From Skeletonema tropicum (lineage: Eukaryota > Bacillariophyta > Thalassiosirophyceae > Thalassiosirales > Thalassiosiraceae), in contig CM074149.1 of the NCBI GenBank assembly GCA_037178625.1, positions 124,001-188,000 of the forward strand: a stretch of DNA of 64,000 nt. The letters are read 5' to 3'. Positions within the stretch are counted from its first letter, which is position 1. The number at the start of each line of letters is the position of its first letter. The notes under the pieces are model-generated. The model saw nothing but the letters and a program-made list of their open reading frames with translations. It was not told the DNA's origin and did not search any database. Below, piece by piece: positions 40,927 through 50,039 of the stretch. The translations under genes and the position numbers were made by a program.

Positions 40927-41586
40927 TTACTTGATTGATACAATTACTCTTCTAAAGTACTCAGATCGCACGTGTGGAGAACACTTGCGGACCATTTTAA
41001 TCCATCTCATTGGCCTCAGACTCTTTCTGTGACCCATCTCACTAACAGCAAAGGTCATGACGTCTTCTCCCAGATCATTCGTTGTCCGCTCTACTAACTG
41101 GCAAAATGTCCAGTCGCCGTTGTTTCGTTTGATCCATGCAAACTCTGATAATTGAAGAGTGTAGATGGATTGAATGGTATCTTCGAGAGCTGTGAATTGC
41201 TCCATGTCTTTGTTAGATCGGAGAGTATCGCCCAGACGATAGTGCTCTACAGTGATGGGTGAAACTTGTGTCTGGATAGATGAATCATCAGTCTCGTCGT
41301 CTGTTGCAAAGCCTTCAATTTCGATAGTATGAATCGAATCTGACGGGTTGATGTCAGTGGCAGTGGGTATGAATACAAGTAGTTCACATTCGGGGGAGAA
41401 TTTGACACGAGGCTTGGGTTTGGTGAGCATATTTGGACCTCGCAGTTTATGTCCATGAATGAAGAGGGGATCCAAACAACCAAGGAGCCAATTAGCTGCA
41501 TACATTTTCCCCCATTCATACACACCCGTTGTGAAGGGAATGAATGATAACGTAGCATGCAAGAAAAGTGATGCGGCATGCGGCAT
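40927..41586 (-). CDS. Hypothetical protein with a FAWIKRNNGDWTF domain, D1 copy
   Basis: Longest frame 219 residues. Its first ~27 residues come from the GCGGCAT repeat and flank, so later Met codons at 41505 (MYAANWLLGCLDPLF) or 41427 (MLTKPKPRVKFSPE) are likelier starts. After KPRVKFSPECELLVFIP comes an acidic low-complexity segment. A compact C-terminal domain follows: EFAWIKRNNGDWTFCQLVER, then VMTFAVSEMGHRKSLRPMRW. I recall the same FAW-KR-DG-WTY plus KT/KSLR pattern in many unnamed diatom proteins. No function is known. Confidence 0.55.
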   Translation of the reverse strand: MPHAASLFLHATLSFIPFTTGVYEWGKMYAANWLLGCLDPLFIHGHKLRGPNMLTKPKPRVKFSPECELLVFIPTATDINPSDSIHTIEIEGFATDDETDDSSIQTQVSPITVEHYRLGDTLRSNKDMEQFTALEDTIQSIYTLQLSEFAWIKRNNGDWTFCQLVERTTNDLGEDVMTFAVSEMGHRKSLRPMRWIKMVRKCSPHVRSEYFRRVIVSIK

Positions 41587-41593
41587 GCGGCAT
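41573..41593. repeat. 7-bp minisatellite (GCGGCAT)3
   Basis: Three GCGGCAT units here against seven at the matching site in D2 (49916-49964). Post-duplication slippage is the simple explanation. Confidence 0.95.
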
Positions 41594-42044
41594 TAGAAGG
41601 TCATTACATTTCCTCCGTTGAGCAGGTACTGATTACTGATGCAAAAGACTGCTCTCCAGTGTATACCACATAGGAGTAAATTGTGTAAAGGCCTGATTCG
41701 AGGCCTGCATTTACTGAAATGCGCTCTCAAGGCAGTTGTGTCCTTGCACAGCGCCACCACAGCCTGAGCCTCTCGCGAAGTCTCACCGCCACGCCGCTGC
41801 ATGATATTTTGCCTTTTTTGGGTCATTCCTTTGCATGCAGCCTCCTCTTTCACTTTTGCTTGTTATACTTGCTACATGTCAGCTGACACGGAGGCCTTTT
41901 GCTTTGCGGTACATCACAATTCATGATGTCTCCTTTGGTGCTCGCTTAGTTTTGGTCAGCAGTCAGTTAGTATCCCCTTTCATAAAACAAGAACTCCAAA
42001 AGCTACACACAAACAACTGAAATACATCAACGATAAAAAACAAC

Positions 42045-42710
42045 ATGACCAGCTCCATAGTAATGAAATCGATAGCACTTCTCCTTCGCATCATCGAGTC
42101 GAAAGATTGGCAAAGCCTGGAGGAAATTGCTCTTTCTAACCCCACTATCTTCCGAAATCTATGCGAGGACATCGCTGGATGTGAAGAGTTCCACGGTATG
42201 ACTCTACTTCATGCTGTAGCGAGATTCGATGCACCCCTGACCGTTGTCGCCAAGATGATCGAGATTTGCCCCGATCTCCCATCTGCTACCGATTGCCTGG
42301 GCAGGACTCCCCTTCACGTGGCTGCTGGTCTAGGAGCGTCACCGGATGTGATCAAGCTCATCGCCCATTCGTGGCCGGCTGCATGCATCTCACCGGACGA
42401 AGATGGAAAGACTCCGTTACATTTTGCTTGCGACACTTCTTGTGAGCTGTTTGCGGACGATTCTAACAACAAGTCCCCTTCACGAGCAGTACCGAATCAT
42501 GATTCTATCCGCTACTTGCTGTCAGTGTGTCTCCATGCAGCCGCAATGGAAGACCTTGACGAAATGAATCCTCTGGAATACGCCATCCTGAGTGATGCTG
42601 AGATGGAAACTGTCAAGTTGTTACAGCTTGCGGTATCGGTGGAGATACAGTCGCGATCGAAATCGAGTAGTCGTCCAGCCAATGCTTTGCCAGTTTCCGT
42701 GAGAGCATGA
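42045..42710 (+). CDS. Ankyrin-repeat protein, type A, D1 copy
   Basis: 221 residues starting MTSSIVMKSIALLLRIIESK. Ankyrin helices are seen in GMTLLHAVARFDAPLTVVAK, GRTPLHVAAGLGASPDVIKL and GKTPLHFACD, then a linker and a final degenerate repeat (NPLEYAILSDAEMETVKLLQ). Ankyrin stacks mediate protein binding; no catalytic domain is attached. The protein is soluble, with no signal peptide and no intron. An upstream segment (about 41672-41724) is shared with the B-type genes and may hold promoter elements. The D2 copy differs at a few residues (LSNPTIFRNL here, LSSPTIFRTL there). Confidence 0.85.
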   Translation: MTSSIVMKSIALLLRIIESKDWQSLEEIALSNPTIFRNLCEDIAGCEEFHGMTLLHAVARFDAPLTVVAKMIEICPDLPSATDCLGRTPLHVAAGLGASPDVIKLIAHSWPAACISPDEDGKTPLHFACDTSCELFADDSNNKSPSRAVPNHDSIRYLLSVCLHAAAMEDLDEMNPLEYAILSDAEMETVKLLQLAVSVEIQSRSKSSSRPANALPVSVRA

Positions 42711-42941
42711 ATCATGTATAGGATATTATTGAATGTTGAAATAGTTTATAGTAGACTTGCTTAGAATTTTAAAGTAGACCAGAGCTAGCATAGCAGACGC
42801 ATCATTTGTGTTCCTACAAAATCATTATGATTTATTGGTAACGGGCAAGAGGGAAAAGAAGCTAAAAGAGTTTAAGTACATATTTACATCTATGTTTTTC
42901 AGAGGCAGCGTATAGCTCAGTGTCTGCTTCTGCACATACAG

Positions 42942-43972
42942 CTAACAGCAGTTGAGGGAACGCTGAACGTGGTCGCTGCATGAGAGATCATGCAAGTCTT
43001 GATCTTTGCACCATATCTCATGTAGAGATGAGCTTGGAGAAACTACATGACCTTCGTGACCTCTTTTCTTCTGTTGCTTCCAAGGAGAGGATCTGTTTGA
43101 TACCTTGTGAGTTTTCACTGAAATGGCCACACTTATTTCGTCCACATTGTCTCCTTCTACCTGTGTCTTTTCCTTGTCGTCGAGAGATTGTAACCTTGAC
43201 CTCGCCGCTGCTATCTTCGAGGGGTGATCAAAGTCGTAGCATTCCATAATGACCGATACAAATGCCGAGTAGATCTTTGTTTCTGTTGGTAGTTTTATTG
43301 TCTTGAATATAGAGGCGAGCGATGGTGCTCGTACGCTGCGTGGAGAAGGAAGTAGAAGTCTCGCACAGCAAGCTCGGTCAGATACTTCATCTCATGCACG
43401 AAAAAACCCCATTCCGCCTCAAGCATGTCGACATAAGCGTAAGGCAAGAGCAAGGAGAGGAGTGACTACCAACTTGATGGGCGGTTGGAGCGTGACAACG
43501 CCAAGAGAGGCCACTTAGCAATGTACGTTTCATGTCCTCGATCTCCTGAGCAGAGTAGATATCCTGGCGGCACATTTCGGCAAGCGCTTCACTTGAAATG
43601 ACCGTCTTCTCGTTGAGCTTGATGGTGGTGTACAAGGCGGTAACTGTGAGAAGCTGGAACTTGCTTTGTTCTCTGAGGGCCTCATCGGACACCCGTGCAG
43701 CATCTTCGGAGTTGCTAGGCATGGATAGGAATCGGTCGACCATCTCCATCGCCGAGGCCACTCTTTCTCGCGAGAAGCGACAGTGATCAACGATGTTGTA
43801 GCACCAATCCACCAACTTCATTCGATCGCCGGCAGTGATCATGGTGGGATCAGGGGGGTTGAGATACCCATCATAAGAAGCATGAATAAGAGGTGAACTC
43901 ACTTAGGATCATTGCAGTGAGGGTGTCAGCAACAGCCCTTGTGTTTCTGGATAGATTCTTTGTTGGCTTCAT
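42942..43972 (-). pseudogene. Diatom-specific-type cyclin, frameshifted, D1 copy
   Basis: Minus-strand pieces in order: MKPTKNLSRNTRAVADTLTA (from 43972), DGYLNPPDPTMITAGDRMKL, VDWCYNIVDHCRFSRERVAS, AMEMVDRFLS and FQLLTVTALYTTIKLNEKT. Then come LLSGLSWRCHAPTAHQV, and, in another frame, DMLEAEWGFFVHEMKYLTEL and AVRDFYF. A third frame gives LASIFKTIKL and MECYDFDHPSKIAAARSRLQ. This is the order of a cyclin box typical of diatom-specific cyclins, which partner CDKs and respond to nutrient status. At least three frame changes (near 43890, 43480 and 43345) make a functional product unlikely. The same frame changes recur in D2, so decay preceded the duplication. Confidence 0.7.
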
Positions 43973-45392
43973 GGTCTTCGAGGATTGCTGTTTGTTGTTT
44001 GTGGCTTGGATTCTTTTTATGGGAATATGGAGAGATATGGAGGTTGATAGACTAGTGAAGAGCCTGCGTACAAGTCACAAGTCCAACGCTCCTTGATATG
44101 AATGAAATAACATTCTCATTACATATTAAGCGAAGCATCCTAAGCACTGACAAGCGCTGAGATGAACACAATAAAACTAAGAGCCGATTCTCTTAGTAAG
44201 GCATAACAAGTATGTAGCTCCTAGATTGTCACTCCAACGGTTTGTGAATGTTGGATGGGCTTAATGTACTCCAGCCATCTTGTCCCATCTCCTCTCTCTA
44301 TCTCTCTCTAGAGAGGTTCAAGAAAATACTCCTGCAAAACGGGACACAACTCCCGAACCCAAACCTCGGCACTCCAGTTCCTCTGTCCGAGCAAGCGTTT
44401 CTACCCGAGTGAAATGAAGTGGCCTCGAAGAACCTCTAGCTAACAATCATTACCACGTCACACGTTGATAGTGGCAACCTTGTACCTCCAAACGGCAGCG
44501 AGAGCCGGAAATCTCATATCATTTCCGGATGCTTTGTCACAGTCACCTGGACACGAATCTTATTTCATACTCTATGTTTCTCGTTTCTTGTTTTATCGGA
44601 TTTAAAAGTTGGCGCCCTTTCTCAAAGGGCTTATCAACAAGGGCTGCTCTGTTGCAGCTTGAACGTACATCTACTTTCAGTCAAACTAATCATAATAATA
44701 TCTTTGTTATCTACATCAATTGATATATCAATCTTATCCAATCCAACTGTATACTTAGTTGGAAGGGACATGCTTGACTGCCTTGTCGAGGCAAACAGAA
44801 CCATCTTATCGAACAAAGTGAATAAAGATCCAACCATTAGGGGGGCATAGTTTGGCTAAACTGCAAGTGTGAGCTCAGGATAACAGGCGGAGCCCAACTT
44901 GCCCAAAGCGTAACCATCCGATTTAAAGTTGTGCGCATTGAATATACTCCAGTCGAGAAAGATGTTCTATCAGGTCGAACGATGACAATAACTACACTAC
45001 TGTTGTGTGTGGGAAAGGTGTCAATGGTTGATGGAATGGGCAACCCCCGGGAATTGTCGACTCTCCATGCCTTCGCTGAGTGGGAAACCCTGGGGCCTGG
45101 GGCTGGGGATTATCGCCTCTCCAGGATGCGAAGTCTCTCGGCAAGGAATTGCGGGGGTTGCCAGGTGCCCTGCCCCTTTGGCTTGGGTCAGTACTTCGCA
45201 ATACCAGCGTACAAAATTTATAGCGATAATAAGTATTCGGTCTCCTTGCTTTGTTCCAAAACAAATATGTGAGCGCGACCTACCGGTGTGACACTACATT
45301 TTTTCCACGTCGATGCCGTGAGTGTACTTTAGATACTGCAGTACTTATCGTACCATACTGTACATTTGAAATGAATTTGCAAGCACCTATTT
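43973..45392. other. Non-coding stretch with small hairpins, D1
   Basis: No gene recognised. GCCCTTTCTCAAAGGGC (about 44608-44624) is a hairpin. GGCAACCCCCGGGAATTG (about 45040-45057) is partly inverted at GGAATTGCGGGGGTTGCC (about 45145-45162). Confidence 0.45.
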
Positions 45393-45531
45393 TGTGTACC
45401 ACTCAGCTCTTTTTCTCGTGGGAGTTTCGTCTCCATCTTTTTTTTCTGCACAAACGTCAGTTTCTCCTCTTTGTGCAGATCTGACCGCCGTGTGTATTTA
45501 TGTGGGTAGAAAATGTGCTGAGTGGTACACA
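45393..45531. mobile_element. 139-bp element with perfect 15-bp inverted ends, D1 copy
   Basis: TGTGTACCACTCAGC (45393-45407) and its exact reverse complement (45517-45531) bound it. An inner hairpin CTGCACAAA...TTTGTGCAG is nested inside. It resembles a tiny MITE or solo foldback. D2 carries it at 55311-55449. Confidence 0.6.
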
Positions 45532-45824
45532 ATTAAGCAACCTCCTCCAACTTGAAGTTTTTGCAGTCGAGTCAATTGAGTGTGGCTTCCGATAAAATAT
45601 CAGTACCGTTCATTTAATATTAGTTCCTACGTAGATACGGTACTTACAAGCCATCAACCATCAAAAATGGACCCAGACCATCGTGAAAAATGGCTTCCTA
45701 CGACCCACAATAACACAGTACTCCTAACTAGTAGGATTTTGAGCTTACTTGCTGTGGTAATCTTCATCCCTTGACCATTAGGATCTTATCGATACCTTAC
45801 TTGCCACCATAAGTAGGCCCGATA

Positions 45825-46176
45825 CTCCCTCTGTCCCACAAAAAAGTAGATATCTGATTTCATTTGGCTTAAATTTCATCAATTTTCGTCGAGGAATTTG
45901 CTATTGCACACCGTTGGAAAGCTTATTTCACGGCGGTTACGATTGAATAGAGGTTGGATGTTGTTAAGCGGTTATTTGTGTTGTTATTGTGATAAAAGGG
46001 GATGAGTTAACCTTAATATACCACTGATGGAAACTGAAGTGGAAGAAGGAGGGGAAGAAGGGGGCCTCTCGGACAATTGTGTAGGACCTATACAAAGGAA
46101 TTAGTATTTCTGATATCTACTTTTTTGTGGGACTACGATTAACTTCAAATATCTACTTTTTTGTGGGACAGAGGGA
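45825..46176. mobile_element. Stowaway/mariner-like MITE, D1 copy (352 bp)
   Basis: Left end TA|CTCCCTCTGTCCCACAAAAA and right end TTTTTGTGGGACAGAGGGA|TA, i.e. TIRs of >25 bp (CCCTCTGTCCCACAAAAAAG then TAGATAT) with TA target duplication at 45823-45824 and 46177-46178. A second internal copy of the right end (ATCTACTTTTTTGTGGGAC at about 46115) lies 5' of the terminus. There is no coding capacity. CTCCCTCYGTCCC and a TA duplication are the classic Stowaway signature known from plants. Confidence 0.8.
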
Positions 46177-46518
46177 TATTCAAATTCGACTTGCAAACTG
46201 AACTCAAATGAACAGTAACATCGGAGTAATTGTAGAGGCGATACTGAAAGGCCTCTTTTACTGAAATGCTGGTCCCGATTCAGATCGTTACTATCATGGC
46301 GACCCTCATGCTTGAGAACCTTCAACGTCAAACATAAACTCTCATTTATATCATTTTTATCTCTAAGATCGATTGGGGAAAGCGACCCGCTTTTCTCATT
46401 CCTTTCATCGGTTGCAAGTAAGTGAGGTCTGTAAACTGTGGCTTGCATTTAATAGTTGATCCGGGCAGGGTAGCGCGGAAAATCACAAGGGCTAGGCCTT
46501 ACCCTAGTCCCCACGAAG

Positions 46519-47202
46519 ATGGTGATTCCAGGAACTACGGCGGGCGCCTCGGGCGTCCCGATGAAATCCATAGTGCTTCTCCTTGACATCATCGAGTCGG
46601 AAGATTGGCAGAGCTTGGAAATTGCTCTTTCTAACCCCACTATCTTCCGAAATCTATGCGAGGACATCGCTGGATGTGAAGAGTTCCACGGTATGACTCT
46701 ACTTCATGCTGTAGCAAGATGCGATCCACCACTGTCCATTGTCGCCAAGATGATCGAGATTTGCCCCGATCTCCCATCTGCTACCGATTGCCTTGGTAGG
46801 ACTCCACTTCACGTGGCTGCTGGTCTAGGAGCGTCACCGGATGTGATCAGGCTCATCGCCCATTCGTGGCCGGCTGCATGCATCTCACCTGACGAAGACG
46901 GAAAGACTCCATTACATTTTGCTTGCGACACTTCTTGTGAGCTGTTTGCGGACGATTCTAACAACAAGACCCCTTCACAAGAAGTACCGAATCATGATTC
47001 TATCCGCTACTTGCTGTCAGTGTGTCTCCATGCAGCCGCAATGGAAGACTTCGACGAAATGAGTCCTTTGGAATACGCCATCCTGAGTGATGCTGAGATA
47101 GAAACTGTCAAGTTGTTACAGCTTGCGGTATCGGTGGAGATACAGTCGCGATCGAAATCGAGTAGTCGTCCAGCCAATGCTTTGCCAGTTTCCGTGAGGT
47201 GA
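46519..47202 (+). CDS. Ankyrin-repeat protein, type B, D1 copy
   Basis: 227 residues. It differs from type A mainly at the start (MVIPGTTAGASGVPMKSIVL) and by scattered changes; the ankyrin core GMTLLHAVARCDPPLSIVAK, GRTPLHVAAGLGASPDVIRL and GKTPLHFACD is the same. A and B share upstream (about 250-370 bp before the ATG) and 3' flanking sequence, so B is an older tandem duplicate of A. The MITE lies ~340 bp upstream of the ATG. Type B's extra N-terminal residues come from sequence that also occurs at 57807-57848 without the rest of the gene. No signal peptide and no intron. Confidence 0.85.
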   Translation: MVIPGTTAGASGVPMKSIVLLLDIIESEDWQSLEIALSNPTIFRNLCEDIAGCEEFHGMTLLHAVARCDPPLSIVAKMIEICPDLPSATDCLGRTPLHVAAGLGASPDVIRLIAHSWPAACISPDEDGKTPLHFACDTSCELFADDSNNKTPSQEVPNHDSIRYLLSVCLHAAAMEDFDEMSPLEYAILSDAEIETVKLLQLAVSVEIQSRSKSSSRPANALPVSVR

Positions 47203-47908
47203 GAGCATGAATATAGGCCTAGGATATGATAGAATGTTGAAATAGTTTATAGTAGACTTGCTTAGAATTTTAAAGTAGACCAGAGCTAGCAGTAGCAGAC
47301 GCATCATTTGTCTTTCTATGAATTCTCTCAGCTGGCCGTACTTTTTCAGGGCTATCCATTTGTTGGCCTAACAATGACTGCCAGATGAGTATATTGTACT
47401 ATGTTCCTTCACTCCTTCACACGCTCAGCTGAACGAGATGCACGTCATGGACAGATGAGAACAGCAGACGAGAGTTTCATCATCTTGAGCTCAGCTCAGA
47501 AGTGCACAGAGCAAGCAATAATAATACATTTCATGGTAGTGTCACTACTGACAAGTAGCAATGTACTCCTAGAGTACTTTCTAAGGATCAACATGGTGGA
47601 TCTTACCATAGAATGTAAATGTTATAGAGTTTCAGCCGAAGTATGAGCACATCCAAGATCCAATTGGCTACAGTAGTAAAAACAAACCCAAGAAGATTTT
47701 ATCTACAGTCATTCATGAGAGATTCAGACGCAGCTCACATGAATTCATTCCCTTGGACACTTTCTCAATGTAAAGTGTTTCGAAAAGTAGAAAAGTGCAA
47801 CAAAGGCTTTTTTCTTCAACTTGAGTCCTTTACTTCTGATGTGATAGCAGGTAGCATGTAACAATAGGTAGGCTAACAGGCAGGTCTATCAAGGAGCGAT
47901 CAATCAAG
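47203..47908. other. Between-duplication stretch, no clear gene
   Basis: After ~110 bp of 3' sequence shared with type A, unique sequence follows. Short frames (for example 47643-47861) have no recognisable features. Confidence 0.4.
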
Positions 47909-47980
47909 GCTTCGTGGCGCAGTGGTAATCACTGTACTTATGACGTCATCCGCAGGCTTTATTCGACATGATGGATTACC
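47909..47980 (+). ncRNA. Degenerate tRNA-like sequence or SINE head
   Basis: GGCTTCGTGGCGCAGTGGTA (47909-47928) matches a tRNA 5' end and the pol III A box (TGGCGCAGTGG). About 35 bp on, TTTATTCGACATGATGG weakly resembles a B box. The anticodon and acceptor stems do not close, so this is not a functional tRNA by eye. A TGACGTCA palindrome (47941-47948) lies inside. Confidence 0.3.
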
Positions 47981-48223
47981 GTTACGTTTAGATTAAATGC
48001 GCGTAGTGAAAAGTAGGCCATTTACGTACTTCAACTCGCGAGTCTTATGCATGCATGCAACTTCACACATGATGCTTGGCAGTCTCAAACTTTTGACCAA
48101 GAAGTGTTGGCTTGCGTGCGTGGTGGCAATCCAATCATCGGTAGAGATGAAGATAGGCCATTCATTGACCAAAGTGAGAGCAGCGAGCAAAGAAAGAAGG
48201 CATAATTTCTATCTGAAGTAATC

Positions 48224-48745
48224 ATGCAGCAACAGCATCGAACACAGCGTAGAAAACCAAGGCTAACAGTGTCAAGACGATACTCCTCCAGCTTTTCCGG
48301 TATTGATTGGGGCTTTGATCTTCTTCGTGACAGCTCTCGGCAAGAACTCACAAAAGATCAGCAAGATGCACTCATGTCATCGTTGGGTGAGGATAAGGAA
48401 GAATTGCGTAGTACAGTTATAAGTCAAGAAAGTAATGATGTCGCTTCGACAACTGAAACTGAAACTGCACAGAAAAGTAAGAAGGGCGGTCATTCTACGC
48501 AGAATCGGTCGACGCTCTCGACAGCATTGAATTCATTGAGGGGTACGCTTCGTGAGATGCTTGCTCCATTAGAAAATGAACTTATGACGACCAATCTGGA
48601 GCAAAGCAATGCTGGGGCTGGGGAAATCTGCCCTCGTCAGATGATTGCAGGTGCAGGTCCTCCTGCTACGCTCGTCACTCGTAGGTGCTCTTCTCAACTA
48701 TATGAATCCGACGTAGATGATGATGGTTTCCTCAATTGGAAATGA
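48224..48745 (+). CDS. Hypothetical Ser/Thr-rich protein
   Basis: 173 residues beginning MQQQHRTQRRKPRLTVSRRY. It has a basic N-terminus, FSGIDWGFDLLRDSSRQELT, a Ser/Thr/Lys-rich middle, a helical NSLRGTLREMLAPLENELMT segment and an acidic end (YESDVDDDGFLNWK). No known domain, signal or membrane segment. It lies in unique sequence between the two duplication copies. Amino-acid composition and a clean stop support a real gene, but only moderately. Confidence 0.4.
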   Translation: MQQQHRTQRRKPRLTVSRRYSSSFSGIDWGFDLLRDSSRQELTKDQQDALMSSLGEDKEELRSTVISQESNDVASTTETETAQKSKKGGHSTQNRSTLSTALNSLRGTLREMLAPLENELMTTNLEQSNAGAGEICPRQMIAGAGPPATLVTRRCSSQLYESDVDDDGFLNWK

Positions 48746-49269
48746 TACCCATCGAACGTGGAAATGAAACTGTTGTACTTTGAGCGTGGGGAGTGCTGTG
48801 TAATACCTCGTCTTTTATTTGAACTTTTATAGGATGAAAATCATTGTCTCGTGAGACTGCAAGCAAGAGGGGTTATGTAATGATTAATCTATGTAATAAA
48901 AAGATCCCAATATCTTTCGTCGCAATCTAAAAAACAGGAAAAGCAAATTTGACTGCCTTCCTCAAAAGATTGTGTTTTGGTTTCGTTGGTGTCTTAATCT
49001 TGAGGATGTCAACTCTATCAAGATTTAGTCGATAGTGTCAAGCACTTATGATAGTAGAGTAGAATCCTACAGATAGCCATAGTCACATGTGTGTATATGT
49101 GATGGTATAGATAGTACAAAATTGTGAAATTACTTCAGCTTATCATTGTTGACACGGCGCGTCCAAGACCCTAACCTAAATAGTTATCATAACCATGGTG
49201 CAAAACTGTTCCTTGGACAGGTTCTTGAAATTTTCCTACTGAGCATGAGAGTGGATTTCAATGGTGTAC

Positions 49270-49950
49270 TTACTTGATTGATACAATTACTCTTCTAAAG
49301 TACTCAGATCTCACGTGTGGAGAACACTTGCGGACCATTTTAATCCATCTCATTGGCCTCAGACTCTTTCTGTGACCCATCTCACTAACAGCAAAGGTCA
49401 TGACGTCTTCTCCCAGATCATTCGTTGTCCGCTCTACTAACTGGCAAAATGTCCAGTCGCCGTTGTTTCGTTTGATCCATGCAAACTCTGATAATTGAAG
49501 AGTGTAGATGGATTGAATGGTATCTTCGAGAGCTGTGAATTGCTCCATGTCTTTGTTAGATCGGAGAGTATCGCCCAGACGATAGTGCTCTACAGTGATG
49601 GGTGAAACTTGTGTCTGGATAGATGAATCATCAGTCTCGTCGTCTGTTGCAAAGCCTTCAATTTCGATAGTATGAATCGAATCTGACGGGTTGATGTCAG
49701 TGGCAGTGGGTATGAATACAAGTAGTTCACATTCGGGGGAGAATTTGACACGAGGCTTGGGTTTGGTGAGCATATTTGGACCTCGCAGTTTATGTCCATG
49801 AATGAAGAGGGGATCCAAACAACCAAGGAGCCAATTAGCTGCATACATTTTCCCCCATTCATACACACCCGTTGTGAAGGGAATGAATGATAACGTAGCA
49901 TGCAAGAAAAGTGATGCGGCATGCGGCATGCGGCATGCGGCATGCGGCAT
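49270..49950 (-). CDS. Hypothetical protein with a FAWIKRNNGDWTF domain, D2 copy
   Basis: Identical to the D1 product from its second in-frame Met onward as far as compared; the frame is longer only because the GCGGCAT tract has seven units, which add MPHAACR-type residues at the N-terminus. Likely real starts are 49848 or 49770. It has the same RVKFSPE segment, acidic spacer and C-terminal EFAWIKRNNGDWTFCQLVER domain. Function unknown. Confidence 0.55.
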   Translation of the reverse strand: MPHAACRMPHAASLFLHATLSFIPFTTGVYEWGKMYAANWLLGCLDPLFIHGHKLRGPNMLTKPKPRVKFSPECELLVFIPTATDINPSDSIHTIEIEGFATDDETDDSSIQTQVSPITVEHYRLGDTLRSNKDMEQFTALEDTIQSIYTLQLSEFAWIKRNNGDWTFCQLVERTTNDLGEDVMTFAVSEMGHRKSLRPMRWIKMVRKCSPHVRSEYFRRVIVSIK

Positions 49951-49964
49951 GCGGCATGCGGCAT
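49916..49964. repeat. 7-bp minisatellite (GCGGCAT)7
   Basis: Seven perfect units; the D1 counterpart has three. Confidence 0.95.
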
Positions 49965-50039
49965 TAGAAGGTCATTACATTTCCTCCGTTGAGCAGGTAC
50001 TGATTACTGATGCAAAAGACTGCTCTCCAGTGTAGGATA

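Larger units (their letters stand above)
40679..47162. repeat. Segmental duplication D1 (left copy)
   Basis: Begins GATTTAGTCGATAGTG and ends ...CGATCGAAATCGAG. It matches 49022-57080 nearly base for base. The length difference of 1575 bp is explained by a 1543-bp insertion at 50035-51577, 28 bp of 7-bp repeat units, and net +4 bp of small indels. It carries one minus-strand hypothetical gene, ankyrin genes A and B, a cyclin pseudogene, a 139-bp inverted-repeat element and a MITE. Confidence 0.95.

Noticed and set aside
41573..41593. Short regularly repeated units as a possible CRISPR array
   Set aside because: Units are contiguous 7-mers without spacers and the genome is eukaryotic; no CRISPR array exists in the window.
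44931..45291. Overlapping frames on both strands in each duplication copy (also 54849-55209)
   Set aside because: They span a partly inverted GGCAACCCCCG repeat, which creates open frames on both strands; no domain seen.
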